A DNA stretch of 32,445 bases, taken from assembly GCA_009781695.1 (NCBI GenBank), contig WQVH01000022.1, positions 1-32,445 of the forward strand, written 5' to 3'. The position numbers were made by a program, and so were the translations under genes. A model generated the notes under the pieces. That model was not told the DNA's origin, ran no database searches, and worked only from the letters and a program-made list of their open reading frames with translations. Of the stretch, positions 23,395 to 31,988 are shown piece after piece (positions within the stretch are counted from its first letter, which is position 1; the number at the start of each line of letters is the position of its first letter). This DNA comes from Oscillospiraceae bacterium (GTDB taxonomy: Bacteria; Bacillota; Clostridia; Oscillospirales; Oscillospiraceae).

Positions 23395-25284
23395 TTACTT
23401 TCCGTAGAGATCCGCAACCACATTTTCAAGCCCGCCAAGATCTTCAAGCGCAGCTTTTGATGGAACCATTGTTTTCAAATCCCAGTCCATGGCCTCGAAG
23501 AACATATCTGCCAATTTTTCGCCTTCAATTGTAATGCCCTTGTGCGGTCCATCGGTCATCGGAGGCTTTCCGATCAAACGGTCTGCTATTGAAGCATCTT
23601 CACGCGTGATGCCCTCGCGCAGATTAAACGCATGGCGCAGAGTTTGTGAACGTAATGCTAACTTGCGCTCATTTTCGCCCTCGTAGTTCACGCCGGTCAC
23701 CGCTGTCAAGATCTTGCCCTTATGCCCTTCCGGGAATGGTACATCAAAGAGGCAGAATCCGCCCAGATTGGTGAGTTCTGTGTCAATAACACCGGCGACA
23801 TCGCGCATTGCATTATCGGGAGAGTCAAAATTATATTTTACTTCCGGAGGCAGATGTGAGGCCGCGAGGAAGCCCTGACCGCCCTTAACATGACGGCCCG
23901 GTGTCGGGTCATATTTGAATGTGCGCGCAAGTCCCGGTGATAGACGCGGATCATGCTGCGGCGCTTCAATGCCCCCGGCATGCATCACATATTCCATGCC
24001 GCGGCCATAATGTTTCGCTGCCGCATAAGCACCCAGATTGAGCACTTTACCCATCTCGGTAGTCCCTTTGCACATGGCTTCGGCCATTTGGACGATGGCC
24101 TCGTCATTACCCCATTTCAGATCAATGCCGCCCATTTCTTCAAGAGTGAACAGGCCATTGACGTAACATTCCATAGCCCATGCAATTGTGCCGCCGAAAG
24201 AAATGGTATCGAAACCATACTCATTACACAGGAAATTACACCAGTTGACCACTTCCGGATCACCGGAGCCAAGTCCTGAGCCGAACATCGTATTCGTCTC
24301 ATACTCAGGACGGCCTGTTTCCTTTATAGGATACTTGCCATCTTTGATTTCGTATATCGCACCGCAACCTAATGAACAATTGTTACAGTTGTACTTGCTT
24401 ACTTTATACTTCTTGTCCATCTCCTGCGATGTCACCGCATTGATTTGCTCCTCTGTGAGTTCGGATGGAACACCGCCCCAGTTTTTGACACTGGCATCAC
24501 CGCTGTGTATAGAACCTGCTGTGATACCACCGGTACCCCAGTTGTCAAACAAATGCACCGCAGTATCAGCCAGTGGGCCTGATTTACACCACTCAGCCAT
24601 TTCTTTGTTTAGGCTCACGATCGTTTCTTTGTCCGCAACTTCTGTTTTTGCATTGCCGCGGCATACGATGGCTTTGAGATTTTTACTACCCATAACTGCG
24701 CCGCTTCCGCCGCGTCCCGCTGCACGGTGCGTATCGTTCATGACCGCAGCCATGAATGACTTGCGTTCACCGGCCGGTCCGATCAGTGAAATGCCTACGG
24801 TCTTGTCGCCGAGCTCTTCATAAATTGCATGTTCGGCTGCTTCGATTGTTTTTCCCCACACAGCAGATGCGTCATGGAATGAAATATTGCCGTTGTCAAC
24901 AAAGATGTATACCGGCTTTTCTGATATGCCTTTTACAAATACGGCATCTAACCCCGCTTTACGTAATTTGGGGCCGAAATGTCCGCCGCTGTTTGCATCA
25001 TTCCACATATTGGTCACCGGTGATTTGCTCACGACTGTGTAGCGTCCGCCAATGAGCGGTCCGTTGCCGTTGGTTGGGCCTGTTACAAAACCAACAATGC
25101 TCTCCGGTGCATCCCAGGGGGTATTTGCGGGCATTTCATCGTATAGTATTTTTGCGCCAAGCGCCGGGCCTCCGAGGAAATTCTTGAGTGTTTCCTCATC
25201 GAAATCACGCACCTCGTATTTTCGTGTGGTGAGATCGATCATTGCATATTTCCCATTAAATCCACGAATGTTCATCGTTCCCAT
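23395..25284 (-). CDS. Aldehyde ferredoxin oxidoreductase (tungstopterin enzyme)
   Basis: This 629-residue AOR-family enzyme would oxidise an aldehyde to a carboxylate, or reduce an acid, with ferredoxin as electron partner, using a bis-pterin tungsten (or molybdenum) cofactor. The N-terminal domain holds GGPALGAKILYDE, VTGPTNG and SKSP. The [4Fe-4S] ligands are Cys300, Cys303 and Cys307 (CNNCSLGC) and Cys511 in GGFCLFD, the normal C-x2-C-x3-C plus distant Cys. The start is ATG 25284, six bases after AGGAGG. It is followed at once by a MoaD-like gene. Remains of a second AOR-MoaD pair lie at 31989-32139. The substrate within the AOR family (aliphatic, aromatic or sugar aldehyde) cannot be told by eye. 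Confidence 0.94.
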   Translation of the reverse strand: MGTMNIRGFNGKYAMIDLTTRKYEVRDFDEETLKNFLGGPALGAKILYDEMPANTPWDAPESIVGFVTGPTNGNGPLIGGRYTVVSKSPVTNMWNDANSGGHFGPKLRKAGLDAVFVKGISEKPVYIFVDNGNISFHDASAVWGKTIEAAEHAIYEELGDKTVGISLIGPAGERKSFMAAVMNDTHRAAGRGGSGAVMGSKNLKAIVCRGNAKTEVADKETIVSLNKEMAEWCKSGPLADTAVHLFDNWGTGGITAGSIHSGDASVKNWGGVPSELTEEQINAVTSQEMDKKYKVSKYNCNNCSLGCGAIYEIKDGKYPIKETGRPEYETNTMFGSGLGSGDPEVVNWCNFLCNEYGFDTISFGGTIAWAMECYVNGLFTLEEMGGIDLKWGNDEAIVQMAEAMCKGTTEMGKVLNLGAYAAAKHYGRGMEYVMHAGGIEAPQHDPRLSPGLARTFKYDPTPGRHVKGGQGFLAASHLPPEVKYNFDSPDNAMRDVAGVIDTELTNLGGFCLFDVPFPEGHKGKILTAVTGVNYEGENERKLALRSQTLRHAFNLREGITREDASIADRLIGKPPMTDGPHKGITIEGEKLADMFFEAMDWDLKTMVPSKAALEDLGGLENVVADLYGK

Positions 25285-25539
25285 AGTATTCCTCCTCCAA
25301 ATTTTATACTTTTTGGTAATTGCGCATTTACCTTGGTAGGCACTATCCAGTATATTATCATATAAATCTCAGTGCGCAAAGTGTTTTTAAGCATTTTTAA
25401 CACATTTTTAGACATTTACAATGTATTCGCTGTAAAAAGTATCAACATGACGGGCAAAACATATTGGGCGCTCTGACTTCGCCCATCGGCACATTGGCAT
25501 ATTGTCACAAAAAATTCGTTCAAAATATATGCTTTTTTG

Positions 25540-25612
25540 AGCGTTTAGTTCATTTCCTCTTGACATATAAACTGGTTTTAGATATGCTACCTCTCGTGAA
25601 CGTTTAGACGCT
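25540..25612 (+). promoter_or_regulatory. DASS transporter promoter flanked by AGCGT/GTTCA dyad
   Basis: TTGACA (25560-25565), a 17-base spacer and TATGCT (25583-25588) form the promoter. AGCGT and GTTCA on the left (25540-25552) are mirrored by TGAAC and ACGCT on the right (25597-25612). The motif CGTTTAG is also directly repeated at 25542 and 25601. A regulator bound to both sites would enclose the promoter. Confidence 0.55.
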
Positions 25613-25665
25613 ATATGAAATCAAAAGAATGAAAGCGAGGTGGAATCAGCAGTTTTGCCGCACTA

Positions 25666-25692
25666 GTGCATCGTATTGAACATACGATACAC
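25666..25692 (+). promoter_or_regulatory. Leader hairpin of the DASS transporter
   Basis: GTGCATCGTAT (25666-25676) and ATACGATACAC (25682-25692) pair with one mismatch around a 5-base loop, inside the roughly 300-base untranslated leader. No T-run follows, so it is a folded leader element rather than an evident terminator. Confidence 0.4.
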
Positions 25693-25895
25693 AAAACGCA
25701 ACATCCCTAGTAAGAATATTCACGCTATGTTAAACCAGATACTCAAGTAGCTGCCTTAGGCAGAAAACATGAAAACGAATCTGCGCACACAGCAACAACA
25801 CCAGTTGAATAAGTGAAATTTAGTACAGTCCTAGTTTCAAAAGATTCCAAAGAAGCAATACATCTTCAAATATCTTTAGTAATAGGAGGGATAAA

Positions 25896-27443
25896 ATGTC
25901 GTTAAACGATAAACCGGCATTTCCAAGGGCGCGATATATAAATTATCTAATTGCTCTGGTTATAGGCATACTGCTGTGGTTCATTCCACAACCGAACGAA
26001 TATCTCAGAATTGAAGGCATTAGACTGATCGCAGTCGTCATTCCAACCTTATATTTGTGGCTCATGAACGAAACACTCTGGGGCTCTCTGCTGTGCATGG
26101 CTGTTTTAGGCATGACCGGCATCATCCAATCGGTGGATGCCGCAGGTGAAGTCACCAGAGTTTGGTCTCACAATGCATTATGGATGGAAGCTCTGGGTAA
26201 TTTCGCAGTCATACTATTGATTGTCTTCCTGATTTTGGATGGTTGTCTTAATGAGACCGGTGCAATCAAAAAGGTTGCTAACTGGTTTCTCACCAGAAAA
26301 TCTATCGAAGGCAAGCCCTATGTAATCATCGGAATGTTCCTGCTGAGTAACATTGTGGTGGGTATGTTCATGCAAAATCTTGCTTTGGCGGTCATGTATC
26401 TGGCCCTCACTAAGCGGTTTTGCGAAAACCTTGGCTTGGAAAAGTCTCACTCTTTGTACAAGGCACTCATGTTAGGTACATTGTGGGGCAATGGTGTGTT
26501 GAGCATTGCATCACCGATAGCAAAGTTTTTCCCCAATCTGCTCATCGGTCTCATCTACAGTCAATTGGGTGTACAAATTTCTTATGCCCAATGGTTTGCG
26601 GTGGGCATTCCTTTTGCCATCATCATGTATGTACTCATCATGGTGGTCATACGCATTTACAATCCGGATGTAAAGCCATTGCTCAACTTCAAAGTTGATG
26701 AATATCGGAAAAATGAAGATCCGCCGCTGGGTAAGCGTGGCAAAATTGCGCTCATCACCACATTGGCTCTTTTAGTTTTCATCTTAGTGCCCGATATTGC
26801 ATTGGCTATTTTAGGCGGACCTGCTGTAGCCACAGGCGCAGCAGCTGATATGTTCAGGACTATTGTCAGTTGGGGGGCTACGGTTCCCGCAATTTTGGCG
26901 ATCGTCTTCTTGTGCCTTGTTCGTGCGGAGGGTAAGCCGGTCATGAATATCATGGAAAGCGCCAAGAATGTATCTTTGCCTTTTATTATTTTCTTGGCCG
27001 TCGTCATTTTCCTCGGCTCTCCTATGAGTTCAGGATTTGCCAGCAATATTGTGCCGTGGATGAATAGCATCTTTGGTCCATTGGTCGAGGGCATGACTCC
27101 ATTTTTACTCGCTGCACTGATGGTCATCGTGGGAATCATCATTACCAACTTCATTTCCAGCGTGATCATTGTCCAGGTCTTCTTTGCATTGAGCGTGGCA
27201 CTATTTACTGCTACGGGAATGCCGGGGCCTGTATACGCTGCTGCGATGGGCATCATCGTCGGCTTCTTCACTTGCATGTCGGCGCTCACGCCCGCATCGG
27301 TCGTCACTGCGGCCATGTACTATGGTGATGAAAAGGGCATTGTGGTCAAGGAGGTATTAAAGCCCAATCTCTTGTTCATGCTCTTTGCGGCGATTGGCAT
27401 CATTTTAACTATACCTATCGTCACCGGAATACTCGGCGCATAA
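25896..27443 (+). CDS. DASS/SLC13-like anion transporter
   Basis: This 515-residue polytopic membrane protein of the ArsB/NhaD-DASS superfamily has about 12-13 hydrophobic segments and an internal pseudo-repeat. The segments around MFMQNLALAVMYLAL and LGTLWGNGVLSIASPIAKFFPN resemble the first substrate/sodium loop. The C-terminal FISSVIIVQVFFALSVAL and SALTPASVVTAAMYYGDEKG resemble the second. Family members take up dicarboxylates, citrate or sulfate, usually with sodium. The start is ATG 25896 after AGGAGGG. It probably serves uptake of an organic anion used by the surrounding catabolic genes. Assignment to a subfamily is uncertain. Confidence 0.78.
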   Translation: MSLNDKPAFPRARYINYLIALVIGILLWFIPQPNEYLRIEGIRLIAVVIPTLYLWLMNETLWGSLLCMAVLGMTGIIQSVDAAGEVTRVWSHNALWMEALGNFAVILLIVFLILDGCLNETGAIKKVANWFLTRKSIEGKPYVIIGMFLLSNIVVGMFMQNLALAVMYLALTKRFCENLGLEKSHSLYKALMLGTLWGNGVLSIASPIAKFFPNLLIGLIYSQLGVQISYAQWFAVGIPFAIIMYVLIMVVIRIYNPDVKPLLNFKVDEYRKNEDPPLGKRGKIALITTLALLVFILVPDIALAILGGPAVATGAAADMFRTIVSWGATVPAILAIVFLCLVRAEGKPVMNIMESAKNVSLPFIIFLAVVIFLGSPMSSGFASNIVPWMNSIFGPLVEGMTPFLLAALMVIVGIIITNFISSVIIVQVFFALSVALFTATGMPGPVYAAAMGIIVGFFTCMSALTPASVVTAAMYYGDEKGIVVKEVLKPNLLFMLFAAIGIILTIPIVTGILGA

Positions 27444-27557
27444 TCTTCACGCATCAGCACATCATCAGTTGCTATAGTTTTTAGATTTTTACTAAATTTC
27501 ACAATTCCAACTTCCGCACTTCTACGCAACGCATACACGCAACTGTATGTCTCAATT

Positions 27558-27617
27558 AAATTGCCTCATGAGTTATTCCGAAAAACCGTGTGTCCGGAAA
27601 AATACATGAGGCAATTT
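27558..27617. terminator. 60-base nested hairpin between convergent genes
   Basis: AAATTGCCTCATG (27558-27570) and its exact complement (27605-27617) enclose a second small stem, TTCCG (27576-27580) with CGGAA (27595-27599). It lies between the convergent transporter and etfA genes. The plus side is followed by a T-rich stretch. It probably ends transcription from both sides; its length is unusual for a simple terminator. Confidence 0.5.
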
Positions 27618-27689
27618 ATATTTCATTTAATGATAAAGCATCGTGAGTATATTATATGCTGCTCTATAGTCGTATTGAAGTTCGGGGTG

Positions 27690-28880
27690 CTACCCCAAAG
27701 CATCTATGATCGCCGGGATAACTTTATGAAGATCTCCTACGATACCATAGTCTGCGACTTCAAAGATCGGTGCATTATCGCTCTTGTTGATTGCAACAAT
27801 ATAGTCCGAAGACTGCATACCGGCCAAGTGCTGAATCGCCCCGGAGATACCACAAGCAATATACAATCTGGGCTTAACGGTTGTACCTGTCTGTCCCACT
27901 TGATGTGAATGGTCAATCCAACCTGCATCAACGCAAGCACGAGACGCACCCACTACACCGCCAAGGCGGTCTGCGAGTTTTTTAACCGTTGCAAATCCTT
28001 CAGCACTTCCGACACCTGCGCCACCGGAAACAATAACTTCGGCATCAGTCAGCGAAACGATTTCTTTCATGGCCTTCACGATTTCAACAACTTCCATACG
28101 GATATCGCCCGGTTTGAAAGACACTTCGAGATCAACACGCGCTCCGGTTCTATTCGGCTGACGCTCAAGCTTGGACATAACACCCGGACGCACAGTGGAC
28201 ATCTGCGGTCTATGCTTCGGGCAGACGATCGTTGCCATGAGATTACCGCCAAATGCCGGGCGTGTCTGCATGAGCTTTTTATCTGTCGGATCAATATCCA
28301 GTTGAGTACAGTCTGCCGTCAAGCCTGTTTCAGCTTTAACTGCGACACAGGGGCCTAGGTCACGACCGATGTGCGTAGCACCGAAGAGCACGATATCAGG
28401 TTTGTATTTAACAACGGCGTCATTGATGACTTTGGTGTAAGAATCCGGATTGTATGTTTTCAGCTCCGGTGCGCTTGCATAGTAGACAACATCTGCGCCA
28501 TATTCATATAACTCAGTGATCAGGTTTTCTACATTTTCACCGCACAGAATGGCGCATACCTTGCATCCGATATTGTCAGCAAGTTTCTTGCCTTCTCCCA
28601 AAAGCTCAAGAGAGACGTTCATGAGCTTACCGTCACGCTGCTCGGCAAACACCCAAACATCTTTGTACAGAGAAATATCTACGCCCACTTCCGCAGCTGC
28701 GGTTTCTACATATTCAAAAGCGCCGAATGGGCAAAACTTTGGTTCAGTACACTGGTTACACATATTACATTCCGGGCCGATCACCGCAAGCTTACCATCC
28801 ATGGACAGAGCGCCTTGCGGACACAAAGATATACATTTTTCGCAACCCTTACATTTTTCACTCAGTAGTTTAACTGCCAT
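27690..28880 (-). CDS. etfA: Electron transfer flavoprotein alpha subunit with N-terminal ferredoxin domain
   Basis: This is a 396-residue ETF alpha subunit. The first 60 residues form a two-cluster ferredoxin-like domain: Cys10, 13, 16 and 20 are a standard C-x2-C-x2-C-x3-C set, and Cys38, 41, 44 and 50 are a second set with five residues before the last Cys. The ETF FAD domain follows, with the alpha signature [17 protein letters not shown] and AINKSD near the C-terminus. CarE of the Acetobacterium caffeyl-CoA reductase has such a ferredoxin extension. It is the third gene of the acyl-CoA dehydrogenase-etfB-etfA operon, starting 20 bases after etfB. It is expected to hold FAD and pass electrons to or from ferredoxin in a bifurcating complex. 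Confidence 0.94.
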   Translation of the reverse strand: MAVKLLSEKCKGCEKCISLCPQGALSMDGKLAVIGPECNMCNQCTEPKFCPFGAFEYVETAAAEVGVDISLYKDVWVFAEQRDGKLMNVSLELLGEGKKLADNIGCKVCAILCGENVENLITELYEYGADVVYYASAPELKTYNPDSYTKVINDAVVKYKPDIVLFGATHIGRDLGPCVAVKAETGLTADCTQLDIDPTDKKLMQTRPAFGGNLMATIVCPKHRPQMSTVRPGVMSKLERQPNRTGARVDLEVSFKPGDIRMEVVEIVKAMKEIVSLTDAEVIVSGGAGVGSAEGFATVKKLADRLGGVVGASRACVDAGWIDHSHQVGQTGTTVKPRLYIACGISGAIQHLAGMQSSDYIVAINKSDNAPIFEVADYGIVGDLHKVIPAIIDALG

Positions 28881-28900
28881 TTACTTCACTTCCCTTCTTA

Positions 28901-29689
28901 TTAAAGCACATGCTTCTCATTTAACTTTGCAACAAGGGTTGCTGCCATCTCCGGAACTGTGCCGCTGAGCATCTCCCCTGCACCCTTCGGCGGCGGAGTA
29001 AAGCTTTTGGCAACCTGCGTCGGGCTGGCTCCAAGACCCACTTTGTCAGGAGATACATTTAAGTCTTTTTCATCCCACACACTGATCTCTTTAGCATATG
29101 CATCCTCAATTTGTTTGACGGTCATATAACGCGGCATATTGAGTTCTTTAATCGCTGTGAGCACACATGGTTTCTGCACTTCGATGACTTCAAATCCATC
29201 TTCAAGCGCACGTTCAACCACAATTGTTTTGTCTTTGACTTCACGGATTTTTTGAACATAAGAGACAGATGGAATGCCCAGACGCTGCGCTGTTTGTGGT
29301 CCAACTTGAGCAGTGTCACCGTCAATCGCCTGACGTCCTGCAAAAATCAAATCATAGTCGCCGATTTTTTTCACACCCGCTGCAAGCGTGGTGGAAGTCG
29401 CTGCGGTGTCTGCTCCGGCAAATGCGCGGCTGGAAAGCAAATAAGCATCATCAGCACCCATGGACAAACATTCTCTGAGCATATATGTTGCCTGCGGAGG
29501 TCCCATAGAAATAATAGAAACCGTTGTGCCGGGGTTTTGATCTTTAAGCGCAAGTGCTTCTTCAAGCGCATTGGCATCATCGGGGTTGAGTATGGACGGA
29601 ACGCCCTCACGAATGAGTGTACCGGTTACAGGATCGATCGTTACCTCATTGGTATCCGGTACTTGCTTTGCTAAAACGATTATTTTCAT
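28901..29689 (-). CDS. etfB: Electron transfer flavoprotein beta subunit
   Basis: This is a 262-residue ETF beta subunit (MKIIVLAKQVPDTNEV start), a cytosolic partner of EtfA. The segment AGRQAIDGDTAQVGPQTAQ (about 117-135) is the flavin/NAD-binding region seen in bifurcating ETFs such as those of clostridial butyryl-CoA dehydrogenase complexes. The start is ATG 29689, seven bases after GGAGGG and 12 bases past the acyl-CoA dehydrogenase stop, so the genes are co-transcribed. With the ferredoxin-bearing EtfA and the dehydrogenase it most likely couples NADH oxidation to reduction of an enoyl-CoA and of ferredoxin. Confidence 0.94.
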   Translation of the reverse strand: MKIIVLAKQVPDTNEVTIDPVTGTLIREGVPSILNPDDANALEEALALKDQNPGTTVSIISMGPPQATYMLRECLSMGADDAYLLSSRAFAGADTAATSTTLAAGVKKIGDYDLIFAGRQAIDGDTAQVGPQTAQRLGIPSVSYVQKIREVKDKTIVVERALEDGFEVIEVQKPCVLTAIKELNMPRYMTVKQIEDAYAKEISVWDEKDLNVSPDKVGLGASPTQVAKSFTPPPKGAGEMLSGTVPEMAATLVAKLNEKHVL

Positions 29690-29701
29690 ATTACTTCCCT
29701 C

Positions 29702-30856
29702 CTACTTTCCAATTATGTTGCCCGCAATGACCATCTGTTGTACCTGCGATGTACCTTCGAAGATGGTAAACACGCGGCAGTCACGATACATGCGCTCAAC
29801 CTTGTATTCCCTGATATAACCGTAGCCGCCGTGGATTTGAACTGCTTTTGCACAAATCTCATTACATACTTCCGCAGCATAGTATTTGGCCATAGATGCT
29901 GCTGTACCGGCTTCCGGGCTATTCATGTCTTTGAGCTGCGCAGCTCTGTAGGTCAGTTCTTTTGCGGCTTGGAGCTTCGTTGCCATCTCGGCAATCATAA
30001 AGCTTATGGCTTGGAAATTGGCCAGACGCTGACCAAATTGCTTGCGCTCTTTGGCATATTTGACCGCTTCGTCAAATGCACCTTGTGCTACGCCGATACT
30101 GGTCGCAGCAACGCCGATACGACCTATGTCGAGCGTCTTCATTGCATTTTGGAATCCTCTGTTTTCCTCGCCCAGCAGATCGTCTTTATGTACGCGCACA
30201 TCTTCAAGAATGATATCTGATGTCGGACAACCGATCAGACCCATTTTGTGTTCTGCTTTGCCGCATGATACGCCCGGCAAATTCATATCCACGATAAACG
30301 CAGAAATACCGCGTGAACGGCCTCTGGCTTTCTCGCTAAGATCAGTTTTGGCATATACGATGCTAAAGTCACAAACAGGTGCTGCGGTGATAAATGTCTT
30401 GCGTCCGTTAAGTATGTAATAGTCTCCATCTTTAACAGCAGTCGTCACTGTGCCGCCCGCATCCGAACCGGCTCCGGGTTCAGTCAGCGCAAATGATGGT
30501 ATTTTATCGCCAAGTGCTACCGGTTTGAGGTACTTTTGCAATTGAGCTTCCGTGCCGGCAAGCATGAGCGGCCCGCCGCCCAGAGAGTTCGGCGATGACA
30601 CCCAAACAGCCGACACACCACTGACACGCGCAATTTCCTCAACGACGATAACATAAGATACTGTGTCTGAGCCTTGTCCCCCGTATTCAACCGGGGTTTT
30701 GATGCCGAAGAAACCGGCTTTGCCCATCTTGTTAAGGATTTCTTTTGGATACTCAGCGCCTTCATCAACGGCATCAAGAATTTCATTGGTGAGTTCGTTC
30801 TCAGCGAAATCACGCGCAAGCTTCCTCATGAGATCATGTTTTTCCGAAAATATCAT
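29702..30856 (-). CDS. Acyl-CoA dehydrogenase (ETF-linked)
   Basis: This is a 384-residue FAD-dependent acyl-CoA dehydrogenase, the usual length. The FAD/substrate segment FALTEPGAGSDAG, the IHGGYGYIREYKVERMYRD block and the catalytic base Glu367 in FEGTSQVQQMVIAG are intact. In fermentative anaerobes this family, joined to EtfAB, often works as an enoyl-CoA reductase. The start is ATG 30856 behind AGGAGGAGAAGGA; an in-frame ATG at 30946 has no ribosome binding site and would give a non-family N-terminus. The gene order dehydrogenase-etfB-etfA(ferredoxin) matches carCDE of the caffeyl-CoA reductase. Butyryl-, acrylyl- or aryl-acrylyl-CoA are all possible substrates. Confidence 0.93.
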   Translation of the reverse strand: MIFSEKHDLMRKLARDFAENELTNEILDAVDEGAEYPKEILNKMGKAGFFGIKTPVEYGGQGSDTVSYVIVVEEIARVSGVSAVWVSSPNSLGGGPLMLAGTEAQLQKYLKPVALGDKIPSFALTEPGAGSDAGGTVTTAVKDGDYYILNGRKTFITAAPVCDFSIVYAKTDLSEKARGRSRGISAFIVDMNLPGVSCGKAEHKMGLIGCPTSDIILEDVRVHKDDLLGEENRGFQNAMKTLDIGRIGVAATSIGVAQGAFDEAVKYAKERKQFGQRLANFQAISFMIAEMATKLQAAKELTYRAAQLKDMNSPEAGTAASMAKYYAAEVCNEICAKAVQIHGGYGYIREYKVERMYRDCRVFTIFEGTSQVQQMVIAGNIIGK

Positions 30857-30944
30857 TCCTTCTCCTCCTACTATAATAAATATATCGATGCAATTTACAT
30901 GGATATTTTTACATAACTTCGAGCTGCATAAGCAGCCATCATAC

Positions 30945-30986
30945 ATTATATATGTGTCATGAAATAATAATATTACATTATTTCAT
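30945..30986 (-). promoter_or_regulatory. Acyl-CoA dehydrogenase operon promoter region with 10-bp dyad
   Basis: A TATAAT (30950-30945, minus) lies about 90 bases before the dehydrogenase ATG without a good -35 box. In its place is a perfect dyad, ATGAAATAAT (30959-30968) and ATTATTTCAT (30977-30986), 8 bases apart. A weak -35 with an adjacent dyad suits an activator-dependent promoter. The neighbouring LuxR-type protein is an obvious candidate. Confidence 0.4.
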
Positions 30987-30994
30987 AATTTTTC

Positions 30995-31023
30995 TTGAAA
31001 TCATGCTCATTTTGTGCTAAATT
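30995..31023 (+). promoter_or_regulatory. Promoter of the LuxR-type regulator
   Basis: TTGAAA (30995-31000), a 17-base spacer and TAAATT (31018-31023) precede the regulator gene by about 110 bases. The dyad at 30959-30986 lies just upstream, so the regulator may also influence its own expression. Confidence 0.5.
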
Positions 31024-31136
31024 GGTTACGATTCCATACCCAATCTTATGTACACACAAATCGCATAACATCTATTTGCAATAAATCACAGTAACAGAAC
31101 ACAAAAGCAAAGAGCAAATATAGGGAGTGACACATC

Positions 31137-31901
31137 TTGAGTTCAACATTGTTCGATTATGAATGGCAGTTTCTCATCCAAATGACCACACGCATAAACT
31201 ATTGCACGACTTATCCCGAGACCTGCAATACGTTCTTGCAACAGATCCGCACACTCGTGCCATACAACATCGGTGTGGTGTTTCAGGCCGGAAGAGAAAA
31301 TGGCCGAGTTACCCTGACCAATCCTGTTTCAACTGAATATCATGATGATCGCCTGTCTCATAATTTCTTTATCGAAGGAAAATATCCTCGCTGGGACGAG
31401 TTTGTCATGTTGCCCTATAGCTCAGTATTTCGTCAGTCGGATATTATCCAACCGGGCAAGTGGGAGAAGACCAGAGTGTACCGCGATGTTTGGCAGCCGA
31501 AGGGCATGTTCTGGGGATTGTTTGTTGCGTTGGTGCATAAGGATGTACCGCTTGCTGTCCTTGGAATTCAGCGCGAAAAATCACTCAATGATTTTTCGGA
31601 TCGCGATGTATATATCATGAATACACTAAAAGATCCGTTAGAGCGTAAATACTTCGCCCTTTTGGAAGATCGGAAATTATCAGGCGGCGATGGCGTAGAT
31701 AGAATACTCAAAGCCTCCGTAAACTATGGTCTGACTAAAAGAGAGACTGAAATAGTATCTTTGATCTGCGCCGGAAAAGGCAGCGATGAGATGTGTCAGG
31801 TGCTCTATATCACCCATGCCACGCTGAGCAAACATCTTTCCAATATCTATGCGAAGACTAAGGTCAAAAACCGCACGCAATTATTTGCTTTGTTTTTATA
31901 A
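31137..31901 (+). CDS. LuxR-type transcriptional regulator
   Basis: This 254-residue DNA-binding protein ends in a LuxR/GerE helix-turn-helix (about 195-254): LTKRETEIVSLICAGKGSDE, then LYITHATLSKHLSNIYAKT and KNRTQLFALF. The first 180 residues look like a GAF-type sensory domain; I do not recognise its ligand, and no response-regulator receiver domain is present. The start is TTG 31137, nine bases after AGGGAG (31122-31127). It is divergent from the acyl-CoA dehydrogenase-ETF operon and is the only transcription factor in the window. It is therefore the prime candidate to control that operon and possibly the others. Confidence 0.88.
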   Translation: MSSTLFDYEWQFLIQMTTRINYCTTYPETCNTFLQQIRTLVPYNIGVVFQAGRENGRVTLTNPVSTEYHDDRLSHNFFIEGKYPRWDEFVMLPYSSVFRQSDIIQPGKWEKTRVYRDVWQPKGMFWGLFVALVHKDVPLAVLGIQREKSLNDFSDRDVYIMNTLKDPLERKYFALLEDRKLSGGDGVDRILKASVNYGLTKRETEIVSLICAGKGSDEMCQVLYITHATLSKHLSNIYAKTKVKNRTQLFALFL

Positions 31902-31924
31902 CTCCCTCATTTTGCATTCAAATT

Positions 31925-31954
31925 GTACAGGGGCGGATTGATCCGCCCCTGTAC
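31925..31954 (+). terminator. Terminator stem after the LuxR-type gene
   Basis: GTACAGGGGCGGAT (31925-31938) and its exact complement (31941-31954) form a very stable stem with a minimal loop, 23 bases past the stop at 31901, followed by TTGTATTG. The symmetric GGGGCGGATTGATCCGCCCC core resembles dispersed intergenic repeats in related genomes, from memory only. Confidence 0.6.
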
Positions 31955-31988
31955 TTGTATTGTCGCGCAATCACCAATGCGCAATTAA

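Larger units (their letters stand above)
25285..25895. other. Long divergent control region, AOR / DASS transporter
   Basis: These 611 bases carry no convincing gene. Leftwards, TTGCGC (25379-25374), 16 bases and TAATAT (25357-25352) form a plausible AOR promoter. Rightwards, a near-consensus promoter at 25560-25588 faces the transporter gene and leaves a leader of about 300 bases. That leader has a hairpin at 25666-25692, a small CTGCCTTAGGCAG palindrome near 25752, and an unconvincing 16-codon ORF (ATG 25630) without a clear ribosome binding site. I do not recognise a known riboswitch or tmRNA. Confidence 0.55.

Noticed and set aside
25629-25681. 16-codon leader peptide ORF ahead of the DASS transporter
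   Set aside because: There is no clear ribosome binding site and no run of regulatory codons; it is noted only within the leader description.
25620-25895. tmRNA, T-box or known riboswitch in the long leader
   Set aside because: None of the conserved sequence blocks I would expect for these RNAs is present.
27561-27908. 115-codon ORF antisense to etfA
   Set aside because: It begins inside the terminator hairpin and runs antisense to the conserved EtfA signature.
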